Below, piece after piece: positions 18,638-26,533 of a stretch of 39,345 nucleotides of DNA. Origin of the DNA: Moraxella sp. Its GTDB lineage: Bacteria > Pseudomonadota > Gammaproteobacteria > Pseudomonadales > Moraxellaceae. The stretch is from NCBI GenBank assembly GCA_030528385.1, contig JAUMYZ010000016.1, positions 1 to 39,345 on the forward strand, given 5' to 3'. Under the pieces are notes generated by a model, which saw nothing but the letters and a program-made list of their open reading frames with translations, did no database searches and was not told the origin of the DNA. Position 1 is the stretch's first letter; the number at the start of each line of letters is the position of its first letter. The position numbers and the translations under genes were made by a program.

Positions 18638-19594
18638 ATGAAAGGTCGTTGTGCTGTATTGGCATTGGTGCTGGTGGCGACCGCAGCTTGCGCCAACGAT
18701 TCCACAGGCTATGTTGGTGTTGGTGGCATTGCATACCTAAAAAACCACAACATCAGCATGCACAGCGAAGCGTTGTTCATCAGCAAAAAGGTTGTGGATA
18801 TCAAATACCAATTTAAAAATCTTAGCAACCAAGACATCACCGAGACCATTTTGTTCCCTTTGCCAGCTGTGCCGGTGTATCGTCATGGCGACTTTGCTGA
18901 CACTCAAGGGCTGCTAGAGAGCTTTAGGGTTTGGGTTGATGGTGCACGTGTAAAACCAACCATGCACGTGCGCGCTTTGACAGACGATGAACAAGGCGCA
19001 GACATCACTCATGCGCTCAAGTCTTGTGGATTGACTGACAAGGAGTTGTTGTCTGGTTGGCTGTTTTGGTCGCTGTCCGATGCAGACGTGCGGCGTATCA
19101 ACAACAAAATAACACAATGCAACAACCCAACCATTAAGCGGCTAAGAAAAAATGGGCAGCCAACAGAAGATTTGCAGGTTGAGTGGCAAACCCAAGTGGT
19201 TTATAGCTGGCAGCAGACCTTTAAAGCCAATGCTATCACGCACGTCAGACACCGCTATGTGCCACTGGTTGGTACAGGATGGTATGGTTTAGAAGGCGAG
19301 TATCCAGAATTTTGTGTTGACGAAAGCATTAAAAAAGCGCTCAACGGTCAACGTGAGCAGCAAGGCGTTTATGCGTATTTGGCGATGAATTATGTCTTAA
19401 CCACAGGGGCAAATTGGGCAAAACCAATTAAGTGGTTTAAGCTGACGGTTGAACACGATGACGACGAGTTTGTTGCTTTTTGTTGGACAGGCAAAGGCAA
19501 AGTAACCAAAATTGGCAAGGGCAAATTTCAAGTGATTGAACAAGATTTTACCCCCACCCAAGATTTGGACATTGCCTTTATTAAAAAGCAATAA
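18638..19594 (+). CDS. DUF4424-family exported protein
   Basis: A 318-residue protein with a signal peptide (MKGRCAVLALVLVATAACAN; the LVATAAC stretch could also be a lipobox, though a poor one). The mature part opens with ANDSTGYVGVGGIAYLKNHN, the SEALFISKKVVDIKYQFKN block, and FPLPAVPVY, which match the pattern of DUF4424 proteins, beta-rich periplasmic proteins of unknown function. ATG 18638 has GGAG five bases upstream. It probably shares a transcript with the isochorismatase-family gene and converges with argD. The role is unknown. Confidence 0.8.
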   Translation: MKGRCAVLALVLVATAACANDSTGYVGVGGIAYLKNHNISMHSEALFISKKVVDIKYQFKNLSNQDITETILFPLPAVPVYRHGDFADTQGLLESFRVWVDGARVKPTMHVRALTDDEQGADITHALKSCGLTDKELLSGWLFWSLSDADVRRINNKITQCNNPTIKRLRKNGQPTEDLQVEWQTQVVYSWQQTFKANAITHVRHRYVPLVGTGWYGLEGEYPEFCVDESIKKALNGQREQQGVYAYLAMNYVLTTGANWAKPIKWFKLTVEHDDDEFVAFCWTGKGKVTKIGKGKFQVIEQDFTPTQDLDIAFIKKQ

Positions 19595-19625
19595 ACCTAC
19601 CAAAGCCAGACAATCTTTGTTTGGG

Positions 19626-20783
19626 TTACAGCAGTTTATCAAGCACAGCGATGAGTTTGCTGATGAGCAAGGTGGTGTCGTCGTGGTTGATGTTAAGTGT
19701 AGGCAGCAGGCGAATCACGTTGCCACCTGTTATATTAAGTATCAGTTGATGGTCGTTGCGAGCCATGTCCACGACGGCACTGCAATCCACATCGTCGGGC
19801 AAAACAATGCCAATCATCATTCCTTGTCCGCGAATCTCTAAGGCGGGAAATTTTGCCAAGACGCTTTGGCGAATGAGCTGACTCTTTTGTGCTGCGTTGG
19901 CGAGCACGTCGTCATTGAGCTGTTCATAAACAGCACATACCACACGGCTACCCAGTGGTGTGCCACCAAAGGTTGAGCCATGGCTACCCATCCCAAATAA
20001 ATCGCTTGCTTTGCCAGCGACCATACATGCCCCCACAGGAAAACCGTTGCCAAGTCCCTTGGCGGTGGTTGCAACGTCTGGTTGGATAGAGCTGTGTTGA
20101 TAGGCAAAATATTTGCCCGTGCGTCCATTGCCTGTTTGCACTTCGTCCAGCATCAGCAGCCAATCATTATCGTTGCAAATTTGGGCAACCGCTTCTAAAT
20201 AGCCGTCGGGCGGGGTGTGCAGTCCGCCTTCGCCTTGAATGGGCTCAAAAAACACCGCACAGATATTGTCATCATCTGCTAAGCTGGCTATTGCTGACAC
20301 ATCGCCAAAGGGCACGCGCACAAAGTCGTCATCAAGAGTGAAAAACCCCGCGCGCGCTTTGGGATTGGCGGTGGCGCTGACGGTCAAGAGTGTGCGGCCA
20401 TGAAAAGCGTGTTCCATGACGATGACTTTGGGGCGAGACAAGCCCTTGTTGTGGGCATATAAGCGCGCCAGTTTTAGGGCGCATTCGTTGGCTTCTGCCC
20501 CTGAATTGGCAAAAAATACTTTGTCCATGCCTGCCTTTTGGCACAAAACTTCGCCCGCTTTTTCTTGCCATGGTATGTCAAAAAGATTGCTGGTATGAAT
20601 GAGTGTGTCGGCTTGTTCTTTGATAGCAGCGCCGATGGCAGGGTGGCAATGCCCAAGTCCACAAACGGCAATGCCTGTCAGTGCGTCAAGATATGCCGTG
20701 CCATCTTTGGTGTACAAATATGACCCTTGACCGCGTTCAAAACCGATGGGTGCTCTGGCATAAGTTGGCATTAAATGGCTCAT
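19626..20783 (-). CDS. argD: Acetylornithine aminotransferase
   Basis: A 385-residue class III PLP aminotransferase for arginine synthesis (often also acting on succinyldiaminopimelate). Signatures: [68 protein letters not shown] with Asp213 expected to contact the pyridine nitrogen, and [14 protein letters not shown] with Schiff-base Lys242. Length and motif order match ArgD and not the longer GABA or DAPA aminotransferases. It overlaps yacG by 4 bases on the same strand. It ends 31 bases from the convergent DUF4424 gene. Confidence 0.95.
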   Translation of the reverse strand: MSHLMPTYARAPIGFERGQGSYLYTKDGTAYLDALTGIAVCGLGHCHPAIGAAIKEQADTLIHTSNLFDIPWQEKAGEVLCQKAGMDKVFFANSGAEANECALKLARLYAHNKGLSRPKVIVMEHAFHGRTLLTVSATANPKARAGFFTLDDDFVRVPFGDVSAIASLADDDNICAVFFEPIQGEGGLHTPPDGYLEAVAQICNDNDWLLMLDEVQTGNGRTGKYFAYQHSSIQPDVATTAKGLGNGFPVGACMVAGKASDLFGMGSHGSTFGGTPLGSRVVCAVYEQLNDDVLANAAQKSQLIRQSVLAKFPALEIRGQGMMIGIVLPDDVDCSAVVDMARNDHQLILNITGGNVIRLLPTLNINHDDTTLLISKLIAVLDKLL

Positions 20784-20974
20784 GAATTGTCCTGTGTGCT
20801 TTTAAGTTCGCTGCTAAAAGGGGTATCGCTTGTGCTGATGTGATAACTCTCAGAAGCCCAAGCGCCCAAATCAATCAGTTTGCAACGCTCGCTACAAAAT
20901 GGTCTGTATGGGTTGTCTTGCCAGCGCGCCAAGCGATGACAACGCGGGCAGGGATAGTTTGACGGTTGGGTCAT
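20780..20974 (-). CDS. yacG: DNA gyrase inhibitor / zinc-binding protein YacG
   Basis: A 64-residue zinc protein with four cysteines, Cys9 and Cys12 (YPCPRC) and Cys27 and Cys31 (PFCSERC), followed by [15 protein letters not shown], the signature of YacG. E. coli YacG binds GyrB and inhibits DNA gyrase. Its stop overlaps the argD start by 4 bases; the usual partner in other gammaproteobacteria is coaE or the pilus operon, so the argD linkage here is a local arrangement. Confidence 0.92.
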   Translation of the reverse strand: MTQPSNYPCPRCHRLARWQDNPYRPFCSERCKLIDLGAWASESYHISTSDTPFSSELKSTQDNS

Positions 20975-21123
20975 AAGATATAAAAATAGATAAAACTATA
21001 ATCATAGCATAAATCTATATTTTTATCCATTTTGTAACAAATTTTATAGAATTTTATTACAATTTTTGCTTATTATTTGATAAATAAGCGGTTTTTACGA
21101 TAAATAGGATTAAAAAATAATAC

Positions 21124-21152
21124 ATGACAGTAATATCAAAGCAAGCTATAAT
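21124..21152 (+). promoter_or_regulatory. Strong promoter of the DUF3360 gene
   Basis: ATGACA (21124-21129), a spacer of exactly 17 bases, and TATAAT (21147-21152). Transcription should start near 21159, giving a leader of about 135 bases before the GTG start at 21294. The surrounding region 20975-21293 is very AT-rich, contains no convincing gene, and also has to hold the minus-strand promoter of yacG-argD. Confidence 0.65.
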
Positions 21153-21169
21153 CACCGACGCACAAATGC

Positions 21170-21183
21170 ACGCTTGTAAGCGT
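21170..21183. promoter_or_regulatory. Palindrome in the DUF3360 leader (candidate operator or hairpin)
   Basis: ACGCTTGTAAGCGT is a perfect 14-base palindrome about 11 bases after the expected transcription start. It could bind a dimeric repressor or fold as a short hairpin. No regulator gene is adjacent. Confidence 0.35.
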
Positions 21184-21293
21184 CTTATTTGTTGCTGTTT
21201 TGTAACATCCTAAAATGCGTTTTTTGGCACAATAATGATAAAAGAACCAAGATTTTGGGGTGTTTTATTCATCGCAATCCTAAGGAGAATGAT

Positions 21294-22799
21294 GTGAGTG
21301 ATTCAGAGGGTGCAAGTTTGAGCCAAGAGCAGCTTCAAGAGTTTGCAACAAAAAGCTATGTTCAGTTGCATAAGCCAAGTTCAAGTTTTGGTAGTCGCAG
21401 TGATTACTTAAACCATGAATTACAAATTATGAAGCCAAAGCGCTGGCGAATGAACTTGCCGTTTCGTGATTATCGTTTTGAGCTGGAAGATACCATTCCT
21501 GCGATGGCAGGCACCATCGGCAAAATTGTCATGGTGGGCGCGATGGCGGCGGCGTTTGCTGCACCGTTGGGGCTGGGCGAAGCCTTTGTGCTAGAAAATG
21601 TTCGTTACGAAATGCTCATTGCTTCTGTATTTATTTTGTTGTTTTCTGGATTTTTGTTGCCGACATCTAACTTGCCTGGCACACACGGGCCGCTTATTCC
21701 TTTGATTCCCATTGTGGTGGCAGCTGGCGGACACCCATTGGCTTTTGGGGTGCTGATTGGCATTTTTGGCTTGATTTTGGGTCTTAGTAAGGGTGGCAGT
21801 TTGATGGCAAAGCTCACCAGCAATGGGGTGGCGGGGGGATTGCTGCTTTATCTGGGCTTTGTGGGCACAATCGCCCAAGTCAAAAACATGATTGCTTGGG
21901 CGGACAAAATTGGCTTGCCGCACATTGCTTTTATCATCATTTTGGCGACCATCATCATGTATGCGCTGCTTGAGCATTGGCAAAAACGTTGGCTTGCTGT
22001 GCCTATTGGCTGTGCGCTGGCGGGGCTTTTGGCGTTTATTTTGGGCGCGCCATTTGAATTTAAAACCGAGCCAGGTTTGCCGCCACTCAACCCAATGTAT
22101 TGGTGGGGCGAAGACACAGGTTGGACACTGGGTTTGCCAGATTTAAAAGCCTTTATTGTGGTGTTTCCTTTTGCGGTGCTGGCGGTGGCAATGTGGTCGC
22201 CTGACTTTTTGGGTCATCAAGTGTTCCAAAAAATCAGCTATCCCCAGCATTCAGAACGCACCCACATGAACATTGACGACACCATGCTCACCTGTTCAAC
22301 GCGACAAGCGGTCGGCTCAATGCTGGGTGGGGCAAATTTTGCTTCGTCATGGGGAACGTACATCGTGCCAGCTGCCATTGCCAAGCGACCCATTCCAGCA
22401 GGTGCGGTTTTGACAGCCGTTTTTTGTATCGTTGCTTCTGTTTGGGGTTATCCAATGGACTTGGCGATTTGGCAGCCTGTGCTTAGCGTGGCGTTGATTG
22501 TGGCGGTTTTTGTGCCACTTTTAGAGGCGGGCATGGAGATGACGCGCAAGGGCAAAACCACCCAGTCGGCTGCCATCGTGGTGTTTGCTTCGGCGCTGGT
22601 CAATCCTGTTTTTGGTTGGTCGTTGACCATGATGCTTGACAACTTGGGTCTGATTGGCGACAAGCAGCGCAGCGTGGAGCTTGGGTTGTCAGGTCGTGTC
22701 GTCATTCCTTTGGTGGGTTTTGTGGTTTTGTGCATTTCTATGGGTGCTGTTGGCATGTTTCCAGGCATTCCTGCGTTTTTGCCCCAATTTAGGGTGTAG
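21294..22799 (+). CDS. DUF3360-family multipass membrane protein, putative transporter
   Basis: A 501-residue inner-membrane protein. After a polar N-terminus of about 50 residues it has KPKRWRMNLPFRDYRFELED, then ten or more hydrophobic segments. Strong blocks include TNLPGTHGPLIPLIPI-like (LPGTHGPLIPLIPIVVAAGG), SKGGSLMAKLTSNGVAGG, WWGEDTGWTLGLP, SPDFLGHQVFQK, GGANFASSWGTYIVPAAIAK, and LLEAGMEMTRKGKTTQSAA, which match the DUF3360 family as I know it. Overall it looks like the NCS2/SulP type of transporter fold, but the substrate is unknown. Start GTG 21294 with AAGGAG six bases upstream. It is monocistronic: own promoter and own terminator. Confidence 0.85.
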   Translation: MSDSEGASLSQEQLQEFATKSYVQLHKPSSSFGSRSDYLNHELQIMKPKRWRMNLPFRDYRFELEDTIPAMAGTIGKIVMVGAMAAAFAAPLGLGEAFVLENVRYEMLIASVFILLFSGFLLPTSNLPGTHGPLIPLIPIVVAAGGHPLAFGVLIGIFGLILGLSKGGSLMAKLTSNGVAGGLLLYLGFVGTIAQVKNMIAWADKIGLPHIAFIIILATIIMYALLEHWQKRWLAVPIGCALAGLLAFILGAPFEFKTEPGLPPLNPMYWWGEDTGWTLGLPDLKAFIVVFPFAVLAVAMWSPDFLGHQVFQKISYPQHSERTHMNIDDTMLTCSTRQAVGSMLGGANFASSWGTYIVPAAIAKRPIPAGAVLTAVFCIVASVWGYPMDLAIWQPVLSVALIVAVFVPLLEAGMEMTRKGKTTQSAAIVVFASALVNPVFGWSLTMMLDNLGLIGDKQRSVELGLSGRVVIPLVGFVVLCISMGAVGMFPGIPAFLPQFRV

Positions 22800-22810
22800 C
22801 GCATGTCAAG

Positions 22811-22834
22811 AACCACTCATTTTGGGTGGTTTTT
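22811..22834 (+). terminator. Terminator after the DUF3360 gene
   Basis: AACCAC (22811-22816) pairs with GTGGTT (22826-22831), loop of nine bases, followed by a run of T to 22834. Confidence 0.7.
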
Positions 22835-22894
22835 GCCAATTTGACAGCCGTGTTATGATTTGTTGTGTGTTCTTTGTATTGACGTATTATAGGC

Positions 22895-22922
22895 TTGCAA
22901 ATTTTATGAAGACTGATATAAT
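22895..22922 (+). promoter_or_regulatory. Promoter of the ribbon-helix-helix gene and panD
   Basis: TTGCAA (22895-22900), 16-base spacer, TATAAT (22917-22922). A second possibility, TTGACG at 22879 with a poor -10 box TTTTAT, overlaps it. Confidence 0.45.
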
Positions 22923-22963
22923 ACCTGCCCTTGTATTTTATATAAAATTTTAGGTGTTTTATT

Positions 22964-23131
22964 ATGAGCAATAATGAGCAAACCACATTCAATATGCGTG
23001 TTGATAAAAATTTGGTTGAGCAGTTTAAAAAGGCTGCCAAAGCGAACAACCGCACCGCCAGTCAGTTGTTGCGCGACTGCATGATTGACTATGTCAAAAA
23101 AAATCGCCAAGCTGACATGTTTAAAAATTAA
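22964..23131 (+). CDS. Small ribbon-helix-helix DNA-binding protein (antitoxin-like)
   Basis: A 55-residue protein. After MSNNEQ comes a strand TTFNMRVDKNL, a helix VEQFKKAAKANN, a turn and a second helix TASQLLRDCMIDYVKKN; this strand-helix-helix order is that of MetJ/Arc-type ribbon-helix-helix proteins. Such proteins are commonly antitoxins or plasmid copy regulators. No toxin gene follows: panD begins 3 to 9 bases after its stop. The best reading is a small regulator, perhaps autoregulating the panD transcript. Family is inferred from the residue pattern; function is not known. Confidence 0.65.
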   Translation: MSNNEQTTFNMRVDKNLVEQFKKAAKANNRTASQLLRDCMIDYVKKNRQADMFKN

Positions 23132-23140
23132 GACATGGGC

Positions 23141-23524
23141 ATGTTTAGGACTTTTTTGGGCGGCAAAATTCATCGGGCGACCGTAACGGGCGCAGATTTG
23201 AATTATGTTGGCAGTGTTACCGTTGATGTGGATTTGTTGGAAGCGGCGGGCATTGCCATCAACGAAAAGGTACAAATTGTTAATAATAATAACGGCGAGC
23301 GCCTAGAAACTTATGCCATCGCGGGCAGGCGTGGCAGTGGTGAAGTGTGCTTAAATGGGGCAGCAGCGCGCCTAGTACAAAAGGGTGATGTGGTGATTAT
23401 CATGTCTTATGTGTTGTTGTCCGAAGACCGAGCCAAAACCCATCAACCCAAAGTTGTGCTGGTCAATGGCGACAACAAAATTTATGACATCATTGATTAT
23501 GAGCCAGCTAATACGGTCTTATAA
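23141..23524 (+). CDS. panD: Aspartate 1-decarboxylase PanD
   Basis: A 127-residue pyruvoyl-dependent enzyme that converts aspartate to beta-alanine for pantothenate and coenzyme A. The self-cleavage site Gly24-Ser25 lies in NYVGSVTVD; Lys9 (GGKIHR) and the [16 protein letters not shown] block are in place. Start [12 protein letters not shown] at ATG 23141 matches the family N-terminus; an ATG two codons earlier (23135) is also possible. Translation is likely coupled to the upstream ribbon-helix-helix gene. A terminator follows. Confidence 0.94.
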   Translation: MFRTFLGGKIHRATVTGADLNYVGSVTVDVDLLEAAGIAINEKVQIVNNNNGERLETYAIAGRRGSGEVCLNGAAARLVQKGDVVIIMSYVLLSEDRAKTHQPKVVLVNGDNKIYDIIDYEPANTVL

Positions 23525-23544
23525 AACCGTTTTATCGGCCTAAA

Positions 23545-23572
23545 AAAAGACCTTTAAAGGTCTTTTGTTTTT
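23545..23572. terminator. Bidirectional terminator between panD and rpsT
   Basis: AAAAGACC (23545-23552) pairs with GGTCTTTT (23559-23566) around TTTAAA, followed by T runs to 23572. It fits panD on the plus strand and rpsT on the minus strand. Confidence 0.75.
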
Positions 23573-23577
23573 GGTGA

Positions 23578-23844
23578 TTAGCCTTGCAGTGCTTTGACGG
23601 CTTTGTTTAGGCGGCTTTTGTGGCGGGCAGCTTTGTTTTTGTGGATAATGCCTTTGTCTGCCATGCGGTCAATCACGGGAACGGCTTTGTTGTATGCTTC
23701 GGTTGCCAACTCATAAGACTTTGTGTTGATGGCAGCAACAACACGTTTGATATAAGTGCGAACCATAGAGCGTTGAGAAGCGTTTTGTGCGCGACGCTTG
23801 ACATTTTGACGGGCACGTTTGCGCGCTTGAGCTGAATTTGCCAT
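23578..23844 (-). CDS. rpsT: 30S ribosomal protein S20
   Basis: An 88-residue, very basic three-helix ribosomal protein: [53 protein letters not shown]. All are typical of bacterial S20, which binds 16S rRNA in the 30S body. Start ATG 23844 has AAGGA nine bases upstream. The gene is monocistronic. The 190 bases upstream hold no other gene and should include its promoter. Confidence 0.97.
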   Translation of the reverse strand: MANSAQARKRARQNVKRRAQNASQRSMVRTYIKRVVAAINTKSYELATEAYNKAVPVIDRMADKGIIHKNKAARHKSRLNKAVKALQG

Positions 23845-24035
23845 GAGTTTTATTCCTTACTAAGGTAAAATAAACAAGATGATGGTTGGTACAGACCAAC
23901 ATTAACTTAGTGTAGGCGATAATTCAGGCAGCCACCGAATTACCCAACTAAAAAGTGGAGACACGTTGCCTAACACAATAAACGACTATCTTACCAAATT
24001 TTGTGGTTTTGCACAATATCCATTCGCCACTTAAG

Positions 24036-24737
24036 TCAATCAAAAATCTTACCAATGGCTTGAAAGGGTAAAGTAATCACATCAAAGGCAATGGCAAAAG
24101 GGAACAGCACCAGCTTTTCAATGGGGTCGCTGCTGCCTTGACGGTGGGCAGGCTTTTCTTCGGTGGTGTAGATGGTTACAGGATAGGCCTTGCTGAGCGC
24201 TTGTAGGCTGGCTTGGTTGCTGGCTGCTGGGTAGGACAGACCCTTAAGAGCAATGCTAAAACAAAAACTTTGTGCGCCCAACGCTTTTTCGCTGTGGTTG
24301 GTGCATTCTTTGACGCCATTTTGCAAAAAGAAATTTAATTCGTCTTTGCGCACGTCTTCTTTGAGTTTGGTGTATTTAAAAGACAGATTGCCAGTGAACG
24401 CTCCATCGTTGTTGGCAGAATAAAAGTTGAGTGGCTCGGTCAAGGAAATGTGTCTGGGGTCAAGCCGTGTGAGCAGGGCTTCAAATTTAGCCCCGCCTTG
24501 GGTTAGGACATAGCTGTGTTTTTGTCCGACAATCACGATGGCATCGGCAGGCAGATTGGGCAGTTTAAGACTGGGCTTGCCAAAGGCGAGTACATAGTCA
24601 TTGACCAAAGTTTTGTTCACCTTTTGGGTGTAGGTGCCACCAGAGTCCTTCCCAAGCAGTGTGTGGGTGGCGCAGCCAGACAAAGTTGATGAACCAATAA
24701 CGGCAAGAATCGTAACAGCAGATAGGGCAAATTTCAT
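24036..24737 (-). CDS. Lipoprotein of unknown function
   Basis: A 233-residue lipoprotein. The signal peptide ends in the lipobox TLSGC with lipidated Cys22. The mature protein contains AIVIVGQKHSYVLTQGGAKF, HISLTEPLNFYS and a hydrophobic C-terminal tail PIEKLVLFPFAIAFDVITLP, which is mildly like the end of YceK/YidQ lipoproteins; the match is too weak to name it. ATG 24737 is favoured because AAGGA lies six bases before it; the ATG at 24743 is directly adjacent to that site. It is the last clear host gene before the prophage. Confidence 0.78.
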   Translation of the reverse strand: MKFALSAVTILAVIGSSTLSGCATHTLLGKDSGGTYTQKVNKTLVNDYVLAFGKPSLKLPNLPADAIVIVGQKHSYVLTQGGAKFEALLTRLDPRHISLTEPLNFYSANNDGAFTGNLSFKYTKLKEDVRKDELNFFLQNGVKECTNHSEKALGAQSFCFSIALKGLSYPAASNQASLQALSKAYPVTIYTTEEKPAHRQGSSDPIEKLVLFPFAIAFDVITLPFQAIGKIFD

Positions 24738-24743
24738 ACGCAT

Positions 24744-25232
24744 TCCTTAGTTGTGCTACGCAAAATATATTAGCGATGGCTTTGATTATAAAAAAGTTTT
24801 TGTTGCTTGTAAACACTTTGTTGACTGCTGGTCAAAAGCGCAAATAACAACCGTCGCAGTCTGTGATGTGTGGGCGCTGCCATTTGTTGTCGTTTTTTGG
24901 CATAAGCTGGTTGTAAAGTTAACATAAAGTTGTCTTTTGTGTTTTTGTTTGCCTTTGAAGCCTGCCACAATCCACGCCACAACAAGCCCCACCAATGACC
25001 CACAGCCCATCTGCCCTATCTCATCACCACTGACTGCATACTACCGCATCGGTCTACAAAACAACACAGTCCAGTTCAATACCTGCTAAGCTTATCACCC
25101 ACCACAAAAACCCACCACACCCACTGCAATAAATGGGACAATCTAAGATGATGCTGCCAGCACCACCAAGGCAATGCCATAAACTTTTAAAAAAAGCGGC
25201 GGTACCTTGCTTGAAATTGGCTCGGTCTAAGA
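24744..25232. other. Gene-poor junction between host and prophage remnant
   Basis: No convincing gene. The part from about 24955 to 25200 is unusually C-rich on the plus strand with many short CCACC and ACCA blocks. A minus-strand frame begins at 25010 with MGCGSLVGLVVAWIVAGFK, a possible membrane helix, but its tail is not protein-like. It may be a degraded phage or host gene. No clear attachment-site repeat was found. Confidence 0.4.
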
Positions 25233-25579
25233 GACGCCCTAAAAGACAGTAAAGGGCTTGGCAATTTTAGAAATCTGTTCTTTTACTCACCCAATGGCAA
25301 AAAAGACGGCATTCAAATTCTACCCATCTCAGAGATTGCCGCCAAAGATGATTTTGCCAACATCAAATCGGTCAGTCGTGATGACGGGTTGGCAAGTCTT
25401 AGAATACCGCCACAACTGATGGGCATTGTGCCAAATAATACAGGGGGGTTGGCTCCATTAAAGAGACCAGTGAAGTGTTTTATCACAATGAAATTGTCCC
25501 ACTACAAAGCCGTTTTGATGCAGATTAAGATTGGGTGGGGGACGAGATGGTGAGATTTAGAAAATATTGTACATATTGA
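25233..25579 (+). pseudogene. Fragment of a P2-type phage portal protein gene (gpQ family)
   Basis: The frame from 25233 reads DALKDSKGLGNFRNLFFYSP, NGKKDGIQILPISEIAAKDD, FANIKSVSRDDGLASLRIPP, QLMGIVPNNTGG, which matches the C-terminal third of P2-like portal proteins (gpQ: KGPGNFRNLF, DGxxxxPxSExxxKDEF, RVPPQLMG, PxNxGGF). At the G run near 25443 the frame shifts by one base and continues GSIKETSEVFYHNEIVPLQS, then an in-frame TAA, then DWVGDEMVRF. The N-terminal two thirds are absent. This belongs to a different phage type from the siphovirus at 26-39 kb, so an older prophage lies decayed next to it. Confidence 0.7.
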
Positions 25580-25605
25580 CCAAGTTTTTCCTATTTCCCA
25601 TTGCT

Positions 25606-26004
25606 TTAATCACCCCAGCTTAACTTAATCAATGCTTTGGCATGGGCAATGGCGTTCTTTTTGGTTAAATATAACATGTTATTATTTGGGATATTTTTAT
25701 CCACTTCGCTGTTATCCCACATAACAATCGTATAAATCGGTTTCAGATAAATCGGGCGCATGGTAGGTCTGCCTAAATGCTAGCTCACCTTGATAAGGCT
25801 TGGGAAACGACACATCGCCAACGGCAATCATTTCTTATGTCAAGCGAAACTGATGTCTGTCATCCAATAAATCGACAACAGAATGCCAATTGTCTTTAAA
25901 ATACCCCCCCCATTTGTCATTGGGCTCACTTTTAGGTTTGAATTTAACACTTTTACCGTCAATCAGGGCTTGGAGCACTTCTTGGGGGTAAGTGAGTTGG
26001 TCAT
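25606..26004 (-). pseudogene. Decayed small phage-type gene
   Basis: On the minus strand an AAGGAG eight bases before an ATG at 26004 marks the old start, but the coding-like frame is displaced by one base just after it: DQLTYPQEVLQALIDGKSVK, then DKWGGYFKDNWHSVVDLLDD. A TAA interrupts, it continues MIAVGDVSFPKPYQGELAF with a TAG, and another frame then gives IYTIVMWDNSEVDKNIPNNN and ALIKLSWGD to a TAA at 25606. PQEVLQALIDGK-type openings occur in phage proteins of unknown function. The gene is broken in several places. Confidence 0.45.
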
Positions 26005-26080
26005 TGGTTGTCTCCTTAAATTTAACAACCTTTCTGTATGGACAACAGGTTGTAAATCAATAAAATTATAAGTCAAACAA

Positions 26081-26110
26081 AAAAGTCAATAACCTAAGTT
26101 ATTGACTTTT
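26081..26110 (-). terminator. Strong hairpin at the end of the minus-strand early phage operon
   Basis: AAAAGTCAATAAC (26081-26093) is perfectly complementary to GTTATTGACTTTT (26098-26110) with a CTAA loop: a 13-base-pair stem. On the minus strand it is followed by a T run. It lies 76 bases after the last minus-strand gene and fits a Rho-independent terminator; the symmetry would also allow use on the other strand. Confidence 0.6.
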
Positions 26111-26185
26111 AAGGATTTATCTGGTGGATGGCGGACTACAAATTAGCAAAATAACTAATTGATTAAAATAGATTTTTTTAAAATA

Positions 26186-26395
26186 TTAAAAATCCTGTGT
26201 GTTATTTGTGTGTAAATTTACTTCGCCACGCTGCATCTTGTTCAAAGTATCATCAACAGTGGCTTGTGTCCAGAATTTTCTTGTGCCAGTTTGCATCTGT
26301 GGCTCAGGAATATTTGGTAAATAATGCTTCTTAAATGTATTCAAACAAACACCAGCTTTTCTTGCAAATTCTGACATATTGACCCATTTTATCAT
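26186..26395 (-). CDS. Small phage DNA-binding protein, MerR/excisionase-like helix-turn-helix
   Basis: A 69-residue protein: MIKWVNMSEFARKAGVCLNT, FKKHYLPNIPEPQMQTGTRK, FWTQATVDDTLNKM. SEFARKAGVCLNTFKKHY reads as a helix-turn-helix that picks a tyrosine-rich wing, and GTRKFWTQATVDDTL as the wing-helix seen in excisionase-like and Nu1-type proteins. Its exact role is unknown. Its ATG overlaps the stop of the frameshifted gene upstream (ATGA), showing an operon. A hairpin terminator follows. Confidence 0.6.
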   Translation of the reverse strand: MIKWVNMSEFARKAGVCLNTFKKHYLPNIPEPQMQTGTRKFWTQATVDDTLNKMQRGEVNLHTNNTQDF

Positions 26396-26533
26396 ATCAA
26401 TTTCCCATGCTCATCAAAAAAACGGCACAACTTATCTGGGAAACTTGCTCTTTAGTCCCATCAGATACAACTGATAATGTTCAGGATTGCAGTAAGTTAG
26501 ATAAACGGCGATGTGGTTTGGTAGCTTAATCAT
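26392..26533 (-). pseudogene. Very small phage gene with a one-base frameshift
   Basis: On the minus strand ATG 26533 opens MIKLPNHIAVYLTYCNPEHY and QLYLMGLKSKFP, then stops after 33 codons at 26432. One base shifted, the frame runs DKLCRFFDEHGKLI to a TGA at 26392-26394 that overlaps the ATG of the next gene. The start also overlaps the end of the gene upstream (ATGATTAA). Overlaps on both sides imply an intact ancestor of about 46 residues; an extra C in the CCC run around 26440 explains the break. Sequencing error is possible. Confidence 0.5.

Noticed and set aside
24786-25010. Minus-strand frame beginning MGCGSLVGLVVAWIVAGFK with a possible membrane helix
   Set aside because: The second half is not protein-like, there is no clear ribosome binding site, and an overlapping frame of similar length exists. 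Mentioned only under the junction region.
26041-26185. The 13-base-pair hairpin as a prophage attachment site
   Set aside because: No copy of it or of its surroundings is seen elsewhere in the window and no integrase or tRNA gene is nearby; a terminator explains it better.
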